Assembly (NCBI GenBank): GCA_032173965.1
Contig: CM063287.1
Coordinates: 9,119,859-9,183,858, forward strand
Length of the DNA stretch: 64,000 bases
DNA from: Sitta carolinensis
Lineage: Eukaryota; Chordata; Aves; Passeriformes; Sittidae
Direction: 5' to 3'
Part shown: piece by piece, positions 27,090 to 39,700 of the stretch
How positions within the stretch are numbered: position 1 is the stretch's first letter
Layout: every line of letters begins with the position of its first letter
Notes under the pieces: generated by a model
Database searches by the model: none
The model's input: the letters and a program-made list of their open reading frames with translations, nothing else
Told to the model about the DNA's origin: nothing
Position numbers and translations under genes: made by a program

Positions 27090-30000
27090 GAGCCTAAGGA
27101 ATGTTATGTTCAGAATGGGTGGAGATTTGGCCTTTGTATTGCACCTCAGGAGATGAAAAGGAACAGCACTTCCTATTTCAAGAAGCAATTTACTCCGAAT
27201 CAGGCAGCATAGAGAGTTCCTGACCAGTTACACAGGAGCTCGGAGTATTAAAGTACACAAAGATGCAGTGAGGGAGAGTCCTTGTCCTGTGCTTCACAGC
27301 AGCCTTTCCAGGGGAGCTAGTGTGCTCCTCTGCATGCTTGGGAAGGCAGAGAGCACAGCAGAACTAAATCTGTATGGATAGTGATCAGGGCTTGAGAAGA
27401 CAAACCAAACCCAAGGTGTTTTAATCAAAGCAATTGCCAGTGTGTTGTTACCACAATTAACAAGACAAATGGTTAAGCAACAGATTTCTGAGTTTATTAT
27501 TAACTTCTCAGTTTCTATTATATCTGAATAATTAAGTTATGGAGATTCCAGCTAACAGTTCGGATAAAGAAGTCATCAAATTCAAGATTAGTTATGAAGG
27601 TTCACAGAGTGTACTTTAAAAAAAAAAATGTCCTTCAAGGAGGGATCAACTATAGAGCTATGCCTCTTTAAAAAGGCAAAAAGTTAAGGTTTGGCAGCAT
27701 CCAATTCTCCCAGCTTAATCTGGTAAGATTTGGGTCTCTAACAACAGAATATGGTATCAGCTATGTAACCTTAAAAGGTGGGAGCAGTATCTACAAACCA
27801 CCCAGACTTGGAATTACAGCAGGATAGAAGGCTTCACTCTGGTGCACATATATTGCCCCCAGCCCCAATTTGAAAGGTTTTCTATTTCAGATTTAGGATT
27901 TGGCTTGTTTCTTGCACTACATCAGCAACCTTCAAAATTGGGTCACCCCTTTATCTACCAAATTTAGCCCCAAAAGCTTATTTCTGCAGTCCTACCTAGC
28001 AATATCCATATATGGCAAAGATTGCTAATGCCTGACAGCCCTATTTTGTTTGCAAAGGCCAGCATTACCAAGGTTCAAGAATCTAATCACTAACAAAACC
28101 TGCTACAAGATAGTATTATCTTGAAGGTGCTTTATGGAAGCCCTGCCTCATCATGGCACACCTTGCTCAGCCTGTAGTAAGGCTGTTAGTTCACATCCCT
28201 GCTGAGCGAGTCAGGGGGTCTTTTACAGTTCAGGCAAGAGAAAGATGAATGACAACAGAGCAGCAATGTTGTTGTTATGATCTGAGGCTTCCTTTGAATA
28301 TTGAAACATATGGATGTGAGTCCTCATTTCGTACTTTTAAAGTCAACACTTTTGCTGGTTAAGACTGAATTAAATAACATAAATCCCAACATAAACTGAG
28401 CATGTAAAATGGAGACAGCCTACTCACAAAGGTTTGCAGAAGATCTAGAATGTAAATAAGACACATGAAAGGGTTGGTAGGAGAGTAATTTTTCTGCAAC
28501 ATTCAATCAGGCTGAGTAGTGGTAGCACTGAAGCAAGGATTTCACTTGGTGACTACAGCATTTTATCGCCATTACACTTTCTGAGAAGGTTCCAGGCAAG
28601 CTCATGTACTGGGGGAAGTAAGTGGACTTAAGTAAGTGTGGGGCTTAGTTGCCAGCTGGAGTTAAATCACAACAATATGAAAATAATTTTTCATATCTTT
28701 TTAGCCTTAACTAAAAGCATCATCTTATCTTTTTGCATTATAAGAAATAATAAAAAAAAAATACAGAAAAATAACCAGGTAAGATGGGAGATGACTTGCA
28801 AAACAGAACCTCATCATATGATGGCTACTGACATTTACAACTCTGTTTATTTTAACAAAATGTGCTGCCAATACCTACCCCAAAACCCCCCATCTTCCTT
28901 CTGAAGTGTTTACAACATAATATTGGAAACGGAAGTATTTACGAAGACTTGTTTTTCTAAATATACATCACTGTTCTGTAATTTTACCTATCACCCCAAG
29001 CAAGAAAACAGCATGTGCTACCTGAATGCCCTATTTGTTTTCTGTGTGGAAGAGGCAGGCTGCTACTTGGTCTCCTATTACAACAATCCAAGCCTTCCAG
29101 CTACTATGATGGGAAACGAGGCAAACCTGTACAGCCATAACTGCACACCCAAAATCCCCAGAGAGGGGTTTGATAGGAACAAGAACAAGCGCCCATTTTT
29201 TCAAGGACAGCATCTGTTTGAGGAGTTTGTGCTGTCTTACTGTCAGGCTGCTCTTGGAACACAAACAGAAAACACGAAAACTTTCTAAAATTAAAATACT
29301 GCATGAATTTATCAATATAACTTATTGGGGTGAGGATACTGTAAGCAATTTATTTCTTTTCACCAATTGAGAAGTCTAGTTGCAAACCTTGAGAGATTAT
29401 TTGAGTAGGTATTGGGGTCCATGCACTTTATCTTGCTTGGTAGTTCTGAGAACAAACATAGCTGAGGAAGATTTTGTTTTCTTCCTAAACAGAATATTTT
29501 CAGAAGAAATTTTGGTGCTTTATATCTTAAATTTCAGGCTGTAAAAGATGATGGTTAAACCCTCTAATTCCTAAGGCCCTGTTTCATATACTTCTATAAA
29601 AGCTAACGTTACAGGGAAATGTTAAGCAAACTAAAAATGGAAGATTAGAAGCAATGACCTAGCATAATCTTTAGACTTATCCTGAGATAAGTCTTTACCA
29701 AATAAGGCTGCAGAATATACAAATTAATAAGACAGAACTGTGTCAAGGGAGTGGCTGGAGACAGAAGATGGAATAAAACCTAAATAGCCTGCTAAGCTGT
29801 GTCCTTAGAGACTGTCCGCTGGAACTATGAGGCATCTGTATGATAGTCTTCTGTAAGACATTAATTTCATGACATGAGCAGCAGCTGCTGTACATTTTTC
29901 CAGTTGAAAAAAAGGCTGGGAAGGAAATTGAGTGCAGAGGTATTTCTGAATCATCCAGGGAAATAAGGGATGCATCCTGAGATTTGCATTATGTTCACAT

Positions 30001-33000
30001 TAATACCTGGTGTTCAAAAGCCACATAGAATGTCTCTCAAAATCTTAAAGAAAGTAGTTTGATTCCTTAACATTAAATTAAGGCATGATCCAGTCTCCTT
30101 TTGTGCTTGCCAAAACTCTTGAATTTGCAATCTTCATAGTCTTTATTTCTGGAGGTGGTATGTCAGTGTAAGATTCATTAATATTTTTAAAGGTCATGCC
30201 ATTCCAAGAAGAATCTGAATTTTGTATATGAAAATTTCTTCTAACCAGGTTGAAGCAGCTGTTTGTGACATAAGGAGAATAACACAGCGGGAGCAAATGG
30301 TCTTGTTAAATTTAGAGCTAAATGAAATTAACTTTTGAGCTGTGAGAAAGCAGGAAACATTAAGAACTTTCAGGATACAAAGTTAATTCAACTTCACAGG
30401 TTATGGTGAACCAACCTAGTTATCCAAGAGCACGAGAGCTGGCCTGTTTTTGAAGGAGGGAACGTAAGAGTAGAAACTGAAGGCTGTAGAAGCTGAAGGC
30501 TGTAGTAGCAGCCACTGTATGAGAGGCAGAATGCCAACATCTGAGATCTGTAACTAACAAAGATCAGAATGAAGAATGACTGAGGCTATAATTTCTCCTA
30601 GCAGTTTATAGTGAGCTGATAAAACACTTTGAAGACTGTCCTGGAACAGGGTTTAAAGCAACTTTGACACAGCTTTTTCAATGAGTGTCCTACCACTCCT
30701 CAGGTTGTGCCTGCAAGAAAAGCCTCTGCAGAGCTGCCTGCTGGTGTGAGTCTCATGTGTGCTGTTCAGGGGGTCTAAGCTCTGTGTGTTCATTCTCTTC
30801 ACAGGTCACAGTTCTAGATAGTTCTATTAAAATGGAACTTGCAGCTGTTTTTATTTTGCTTGATTTTAACTTTCCTCCTGTTGGCAATGTGGCAAACGTG
30901 GAAAACCAGAAGTTTTCCCTTTCCCCCTGCTTAGTTAATGTGTTCTCCCTCTAGTTTTTCAAGGCCTTAGATGTGGTTTATCTGGTTGCTTTAGGCTTCT
31001 AAACAGCATAATGAAATGAGGCAAGGGTTCAGGCCAGAAACATTTACACTGGGTGCAGTGTTCAGTGAATATGTGTGATAGAAACATTACTTTCTTGTGG
31101 TAGCCCAGGCTTCCAGTTCAGGCATGAAGTGATTTAAGAGACTGTTTTTGACAGTTCATCTGCCAGAGCTCATGCTTCCATGACGGGGTGATGAGAGGAG
31201 CTGTGTAACCTTCCCATTATGGAGGCACATCTGTTCCCACTGCATATTACTTCTCCCAAAGTAGGGACAAAACAAGGCACCTTAGCAGAGAAGGTTATCC
31301 CTCTTGCCACTTACCATGGCTCTAAAGGATTCATCTGTTCGACTCAGCAGTTTCTTTGTTTTTCAGAAAGATGATAGAAGAATATGAAGTCTGTCTGGTC
31401 TTCTGTACAAAGTCTGGCTGCCCAATGCTTAGTTCCAGAAAACTTGGTAAGAGGAAGTGAAGTGGTACAATGACAGATGTCTGGGCAGGCATCTCTCCTC
31501 TTTTTCCTGCATAGATAACATGTTTACTTCATCTGGCAAGCCTCCAAAACAGAAAACACTGTGCAGATGTCAGCCCCTAGGCATTCTGAAAGATTTTGAG
31601 ATTGTTCTCCATATTCATCTCTGTCTTAAAAACATGAAAAAGCCCTGTCTCTGCTATCTGATAGGAGGTAGTTGCAGAGATAACAGGCTGTTTTGTCCTG
31701 ACACTGTTGGCCCCTGTCGCCTCTTTCTGGTTATTCTGTACATTGTAGATATGCTAATCATTTTATACAAACAAAATTAGATTGCAATGAAGTCCAGAAC
31801 TTGAACTAAGGAATTTAGAGGCTAAAGATCTTTCCATTTCTATAATGGTATGAATTTCAACTTTTCTTCCTGCCACCTCCTACAGAGAGACATTTGAGGA
31901 TAATGTTCCATTGTTGATTTACTGTCAGCTTGCTAAAATCCCATAATCCAGTTTACTGGGCAACATTTCAATGCACTGAACACAGTCTGTCCACCAAAGC
32001 ATTTATGGTCACATGACTAAGTTGTACTTAATGTGACTAGGAAGGAATGAAAGAAGAAAGACTTCAGGAGCAGTGGCTTTACTTTTAGGTGAAAATTTGA
32101 TGGGACAGGAGAACGCTGCTGAAGCTTTTAAGAGCCCAAGTTCTGTATGAATCCATCTGTGTATGAGACATAAATAATGGAAGAGTGAGATTTTTACGTT
32201 TCAGCTTAGCTGGTAATCTTCTCATCCCCTTGGGAGAAATATAGTTTGTAAATATGTGGAATTTTGGTTTTTTACATTGTTTTGGACAGGAAGAGAAATC
32301 TGATCAGTGGCTCTTGTTCCTACAAGTTCTTCAGAAGCCCTTAAGGAATGTAGTGCTACAAGATATGCAATTTGTGTTTGGTTTTGCAGTTTGTTGGGGT
32401 TTTTTAACTTGTGGCATCATTTTTCTTAGAAAAGATGGTGATGGATGAGGATGCAATGCACTGCTTAGGAAGAAAAAAGAGATCTTCATCTCTGAATCGA
32501 CATTGTGACAGTCAGGAATAGTCATCTGGGAGGGTCGCAGCTCTCGAGGTCATCTACCTCAGTAGCTGTGCAACATCTTGGGGCCAGTCTAGGTGGCATG
32601 AGGCAGTGATTTTACACGTGCATGCAGTAAAGGAAGATGTGTAACTCCAAAGCCATTACCTTGATACAAGTACATTATCATGCCTCTGTTATCTCACCAT
32701 TGCAGTGGTGCTAAGTGGTCCAGGAAGAAGTCTGGTACTTCCACAGATACCCAGACTACCATGCAATTTATAAAAATATAAAGCTCATATTTTTCATGGG
32801 AGTTATATTTTGGCTTTTCCAGTTAAATTTTAGATTAAATTTTTTCTCTTATAGTGGTTAGAAGCTTTCTGTTTTCTTCCCCATTCCACTTTAATTTTTT
32901 GTTGACCAACATTACAAGAACATGATGTCACATTTTTTCTTTAAAGGAAACTGTGATAATTAAAAAATCAGTTTCAGTAGTTCTTTTTGGTGTTCTCCAC

Positions 33001-35454
33001 TACCAAGAATACAAACTGTAATTATGTAATACATAATGTAATACAAAGTTGCTCATTCATACTCAGAAAAACAAACACCACTATATTGCAGGAAAGGTTT
33101 AGCTCCTGTGTAACAAGGTCATAAAAGAAATGCCTTTCAGCAGTACTAAAGATTTGTTCAGAAGCTTAATGATGTCTATAGGAACACAACAAATGGCGTC
33201 AAAACTGAGTGAAGGAATTAGTAAAGATGGCATTTTCTGGACCTATTCCTATTCATCATTGGCAAAGGAGAGGTGGTTAGAGATCTAAAAGCCATCTCTC
33301 AGACATGTCAGGTTTGTGTTTTGTCAGTTCTGTGTGGTATTTGGTAAAAAGAGGTGGGTGTATGCTGGGCTAATGCCCAATGTCACACCTTGTGCCATTG
33401 CAGCAGCTGCCCCTCCAGTGCCAGGTGACAGGTCTGAACAGCCACCCCCACCACAGCTGCCACACACTGATGGATCGTTTCCTGTGTTGCAAGAGCCTGT
33501 CCCGATTTCCCCATCTCACTTTCTTACAATGCCTAAAGGTCACTGAGACGGCTGAACATTGAAATAAAAATCCAGTTCTTACTTAAATACTCTGTTGGGG
33601 TTATTTAAATGCATTCCTCTTTTTTATTTCCAGACGCTCTATATCAAAATTTAAAGTGAACTTATGGCTACAATTTCTAAATTCCAAGCTTGCTATAAAC
33701 TGAAGTTCAAGGAAAATTATGCTGTATTCCTAAATTATTGAAGTGTTTAGAAAGAAAATGTTCTATTCTTTAATGACAGCAGGAAGAGGAAGGAATAGTC
33801 TTTGTCTTGATCAATTCAAGTCCAGGCATGCTCTCTTAGTGTGTTACAGGCAAACTAATATAAAGCTTTCATGAAGGTGTCTATTACCTGACAGCTTTCA
33901 GCATCATTAAAAGTGGGTCAAGCTGGATGAAAATTGCAAAGCTAATTACATTCAACAGTTTCATTAGGTGAGATCTAAGTTTCACGCTGCATTCTGCTAC
34001 GCGAACTTAAAATACATGTGTCAATCAGATCTGGCCTTCCTAATTACACTAGGAGACAGTGAAAAACACTTGCTTAGGAAAATAATTGGTTTATATTCCT
34101 GATAAAATTGAAGTAAATGATTAAACATTTTGTACCCATTTTTTAGATCATGATTTAAAAGAATTACTTGAAATACTACAAAAATCCATAGAAGCCAGCT
34201 ATAATCAGTAGCAAAGATCAGAATTTAATTAAATTGCGGACTACACACAATGTTTGTCTATAATGTCATTTGGCACACATATTAATTAAGGAATTCTGTA
34301 GAAGGTGGGGAATTTTTAGCCAAATTCAATTTATTTATCAATGAGTCATGCCTGGACCTGCAAAAAATCCCAGAGTTTATGATCATAAGTAGTCTGCCAG
34401 GTGTCACTGACAGTAGTGCTGGCTTTAGTTTCATCTGCCATCAAATCAGAGCTGTCCTAATTAAGATATATCTTAATTTTTGACTTATGACTGAAGACTT
34501 CAAATGTAAAGTAAAGGAACAACTTTTCTTTTTTTTTTTTTTTTTTTTTTGGAGACCAACACTAGAAAATAGTGCTGTAACCTCATCCACAGAAGCCAAG
34601 TTACACTTTTCCACAAGATTGAGCACAAGAGATGCTCATGTTTCTTCAGGCACTATTTCTCAAAAGGTTATTAGATCTCCTGTTGGTCTCTTTCCATGCA
34701 AACACCTCCCATAAGCAGTGTGTTGGCTTTTACACCTCACTATTCCAAACAGTCCAGAATCCCTCCCTTGGGTCACAGTCAATCTCCAAAATATCAGCCT
34801 CCGAATCTAGACAAAAGTTTTTTTGCCTGAGTTTTCTTTTGTAACAAGCACAAATGTCAGAATTTTAAGACAGCTCCCTGTATATTTCAGATTTTGAGGA
34901 CAAGCACACTGCTGTGTCTGGCTACAGTTAAAAGTATGAAGAAATTAAGGGTATCAAATTGCTTAAAAAGATAAAACTCTCTGAACAGGCTACTTACAAC
35001 TGACATGATCCAAAGATTTCTTCCTTCTAAGAACTACAGATAGCCCTCCAGCTGTAACAGTGCCAGGAACTAGATTGTGCCTTATAATATTTGGACACAA
35101 AGGAGCTGCAACAGGGTTCTTCACAATTCACTGTTTCTTCCCTCTGAAGAGTCAAAAAATACCACAGAGTGTGACAGACATAAGAATGGCACTGGCTGCA
35201 ATAACTGGCCAACAGGTTACACCAACAGAACCACTTCAAATGTAGCCAGTTATCTTCCAACTGGGAAACACCCCCAAAAAGGTGCTAGCTAGGGAAACTG
35301 AGAATCATCTTTGTAGATTTTTTTACAGAGGAATATGTACTCTCTTGCAAAGGAAATTGTAACCATAACAAAAAAAATATTTATAGTACTCTTCACCAAG
35401 CTGTTAGTGCAGGGGTACTGAAATATTTCTGTTACTGTGGGATAAAGTGAGGGC
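27090..35454. other. Intergenic stretch between GPR15LG and the GHITM 3' end
   Basis: About 8.4 kb of AT-rich sequence. No exon, RNA gene or clear transposon was recognised apart from the T run at 34.5 kb. The open frame at plus 28923-29288 (121 codons) has no family resemblance and is within chance range. Confidence 0.6.
34529..34550 (+). repeat. Poly(T) run, 22 bases
   Basis: Uninterrupted T run in the interval between GPR15LG and GHITM. No adjacent retroposed gene recognised. Confidence 0.9.
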
Positions 35455-36619
35455 AGTCAACTTGTGAGGCTAGAATTTTATTGCTCATTGGTCAATACAT
35501 AAACATAACAAATCTGCAAGAAACTGAAAATAGGAGCTGCTGACATTAGGTAAAATTTTTATGGCCTAAGAATTCCCCTTTTATTCCATCACACAGCAAT
35601 AGAGTCTGGAAAGTATAAATTTCTTACTGTTAAATCAATTTCACTGTTAGGGAACACTTCTTTTAGACCAAGTTGAACATATCCATTTGGAGAAGAGTTA
35701 AACAGACTAAAGCATACAACAGTATGGCAAATTTATGATCCTGGGGTTTACAGCATGCCATCCTCAATTCCCAGTTTCTGTGCCAATTGTACAAGCTTCC
35801 AAGAGAGGACCACTAGGAGCTCTTCTGGACAGACCTTCATCCGCAGTACAGGAATTTAGCCACCAGAAGAAAGAACAACTATATTGCTATTCAACACTTT
35901 TATAAATTTAGTATCAAAATAAGCTAGCTATTATAGCCAGTCAACATTAAAGCAAGGAATCCTCATGAGTACTCCAGGAGACTGAAATTCATATGCAACA
36001 AATGCTCCATAGTTCCCACGTTTTGTCTCCTTTACACTTTTTGGTCAGCTGTCAAATCCTGTCAAACAACTGCTTAAACTTTTCTGAAATTTCTGCCCAG
36101 GTCAAAGTCATGACTGCATTTAGGGCCATATGCAATTTATTCAGTTCTTCTGAAGAGCTCACTAAAATAAAATTTATGTAACTTAACTGAAAGTTGATGC
36201 ATCTAAGCAGCATTTCATGAAACAGCTTTTACCCCTATCTGCCTATGGGATATCAGTTCAAAAATTACTTCCTTTACTATGCAACAACAGTAAAAAAAAA
36301 AAAAAAAAAAAAAAAGAAAGTAAGAGTTGAACTGCCATCCTGCCATCAAAGCCCTTAAAAACAGGTAGGACTGTTTTATTCATTTATTAAAAATAATTTA
36401 CTTTCCCAAAATAATGTACAATTAGAAGCAGTTCAGACTATTTTAAACACAGAGCTGGAAAGTGCTTGAAGAAAAACTAAGACTGAATCAGATTGCACTG
36501 AACCAACATGCTGAAATGCTTTTAAATTCTCACTTTGAGCATTACTGCTTTAATCATGAACATTTATTTAATATGTGCACTAGGTATGCTGTCAGACAGT
36601 TGCAAAGGTGAGTCTCTGT
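35455..36619 (-). other. GHITM: GHITM 3' UTR with candidate polyadenylation signals
   Basis: After the GHITM stop there is about 1.1 kb with no further coding signal. On the minus strand AATAAA hexamers lie at 36388-36383, 36380-36375, 35585-35580 and 35482-35477. The most distal gives a 3' UTR near 1.15 kb, close to what I recall for mammals. A 24-A run (T on the transcript) lies at 36292-36315. The true cleavage sites cannot be fixed from sequence alone. Confidence 0.55.
36292..36315 (+). repeat. Poly(A) run, 24 bases, in the GHITM 3' UTR
   Basis: Uninterrupted A run, giving a U run in the GHITM transcript about 300 bases after the stop codon. Confidence 0.9.
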
Positions 36620-36707
36620 TTACTTTTTCCTGCTACCTCCACCACCTGCAAGCATGGTGGCCACCCGAATGAAGATGTTCAGTGTATCAGCATAGATACC
36701 CAGGCAT
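36620..36707 (-). CDS. GHITM: GHITM last coding exon and stop
   Basis: Acceptor gtttcctag, then 88 coding bases ending in TAA at 36622-36620. It encodes CLGIYADTLNIFIRVATMLA then GGGSRKK. The Asp of YADTLN corresponds to human D325. The acceptor phase agrees with the preceding exon. Confidence 0.95.
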
Positions 36708-39700
36708 CTAGGAAACAAGAAATCACAGTTATTACTGTTGAACAGACACAGAATTATTTGGTCTTTCACACCATTATACTTCATTTTAAGAGCCTGCACG
36801 AACTATCTTTACAAAATCCAGCTATGACTGTCCTCAGTGCTTTATATGTCAAAGAATACCTACATTTTGTTCTACCACCTCTGTCAGCAAGAATTATTTA
36901 CAGAAATCCTAACAGACAGTATACAGCTCTCATACAGGAGCCTGTGCTTTTATATTGAACTTTGACCTGTTTATCTCCAAGAAGTTTCAAGAAGATTGGT
37001 AATACTCTAATTAGAATAAAACAGAACCAAGGAGGTAAGAATTCACCTAGGATCAGAAAGACATTTAAAAGAAAGTTACTTGTTAGTCAGACTTGGTCTT
37101 TACTGAAGAGTCAATCCTTCCTTCCCTATCACACTATTGCAGGTTTTTTCTTTAGTGACAAAGACTAACAAGTATTAAATGACTATGGGAAGATTAACTT
37201 TGTCTCAACTGATACTGACAGTTTCAAAACGCAGCTATAAATTCTGCAGCAATGCTTTAGAAAACAAAAATGTTTTAGAATGTATTGCTGGAGGCATGTG
37301 ACACCACACGCTCCATTCTATTTTTCACAATGAGAATTCTCACAATGATTTCTGTTTTTATTTCAGTAACTGTTTTCTCACTGTTGTTTTCAAACCCTGT
37401 GATTCTTCACATTTAACAGCAATACATTTTGAACAACAAACAAAAGGCTACTTTTATAGCATACTTCAATCTAACTTGAGGCAAATTCTCACCCAGACAC
37501 TGAGATTGGCTGTGGTGAGAAAACACTTACGCATTGATGGGGTCGTATTTAGCCACTCCATAGTAGGGCAGAGTCTCGGCCCGTCTGACCACCAGCTGTG
37601 TATCATAGAGCAGGAACATGCCGAAGAGCACCAGGCCACCGTAGACCGCGACCGAATACAAGCCGGCACCAAGAGCAGAGGTGGAAGGCAAGAACATCGA
37701 TCCTGCAGAGGAATGTAACAAAGTAACTGTGTGTATCAACTGCTCTGAGGCAGGTCAAACTCCAGGCACTGGAGAATGTGTTTTTCAGTAAGTGGTCAAT
37801 TCTCAGTTTGTGGCGTTTGTGTGATACCAAGAGCTTTAGCATGCACACTGAAGACATCACATCTGCAACCTGATCCATTCATTTGGAACACCCCAGGGAA
37901 TTTTTGTGCATTTTTCTTCAGGTGAAAGTACCTATGACTACAACAATGACTAAAACACATGAAGGAAAACAAGAGGATCAAGAACTAAGATCACACTTAT
38001 TGCCTTCCCTACTCACAGACAGTATCTAAAACATAAGGCACCCCTATCGGCTGTTTGTCAGACTAACATGTGCCAGAACCACAGCTTCACATTTGTCTCC
38101 AAGAACAAATATGACAGGATATTTTCTGCTGTGCTGGAGTTGTAAGGCTTATATTTAAGGGAAATCTTCACTGGGCAGACCAGCCTGCAACTAACGGTAA
38201 GCTGCACCTTAGTAGCTTAAGTTCATAACCTACTTTATATGACAGTATTGAAACAGTATCTTACCGACTGAAGAAGCAATAACAAAGCCTAAGCCTATGC
38301 CAAGTGGTCCTCCCATGTTCAGGAATTTTTCACTCGGAGCACACATGGCCACAGTTGAGAGCCCCCGACGATTCCAGCAGTGTACCAGGCAGCTCTGATC
38401 AGCAGAGGACCACCAAGGAAGGCCAGAGGAGCCACCACTGCACCCATGACACCTGGGCAAAGGAAAACAGAACACACGTAAGGCTTGGAACACCACATGC
38501 CAAATCCACTTGATTTTTTCATCTCCAGTCAGGTGGCATGGCTCAAACTAATCCAGGCATGACAAAACACCAATGCACTTGATTGTGCTCTTATCTAGAA
38601 GGGAGCACAATAAATTAGCAACCTTAAATTTCATTATGTACTTTTATTTAGTGCTACTTCAGGGAGCTCATCTTGGAAGAAAAAGACTAACAAAAGTCAA
38701 CATACTGATTGGTTCATAACAGAGCGGGTAAGAATTATTCCATGCTGGCATTTAGCATGGACTAATCAACTACATAATAGCATTAGGAGCATGCAATGCT
38801 GAAAAGCAGAACAGATTTCTGATACAACAATTAGTTAGGCTAAAAAAGTCAGATTTTTTTGCTAGAGGTTTGTAGGAAACGTGTATCTAGCCCATTAACG
38901 TCTCATTAGGTTGTTTCACTTAATAACAATCACTACAATAAACATGATTTCTTTTTGGCAGACATGTTAGCTCTGGAGAGGCAAATATGATTTCACAGCC
39001 CAATATCCACATGTCTTTTCTGAACTACAAAATATTTCTGACAGAACAGTTTTCAAAAATGAAAGCCATTGTTATTTGAAGTAGGCATCATTAGTGAGAA
39101 ATTGATCTGTACTCACAGCTTATAAATACCTGAAGGACACACATCTCAAAAGTAAACTAATACTAAAATCTCTTTTTTTCTAGTCAGGTTTTCAAATACC
39201 TCCTATCCTGCACAGCTGAAGAACGGTTAGTGTAGGCAAGAGCACTTACAGAAATGGTAGTGTTAGAAAGCAGTCACAAAACCAAAGCAGCCATGAAACC
39301 ATCTAGCTCTATGCAACGTGGAGTATACACAGCTCAAGTTCAACTTGAGCATGACTTTTAGAAGATTATGAAAAACACTAGGGTTCTGTTAAGGACACTT
39401 AAGACATCTTTTCCCTGACATGCAGGTGTTCTTGCTGATATCTGAAAAAACTCAACTTCCCTACAGCAGTATATTAAAATTTACTTTAAAGCTGGAGTTT
39501 TGTTAAAGTAAGCATCTGATCACACTGAAGCACTGACATCTCTACAACAAACACCAAAACCACATACCTGAGTGCATCATCCACGCAGCATGTTTAGCTA
39601 TTGGACTATCTTCATAGGATATGGACCTGACCAACATTCCAGCACCAATCATGGCTGCAAAAGTTGCACCAATTGCCTGAAGAAACAGCATTACAGTGCT

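Noticed and set aside
36608..36958. 116-codon plus-strand open frame over the last GHITM exon
   Set aside because: Antisense to GHITM coding sequence and UTR; a shadow frame.
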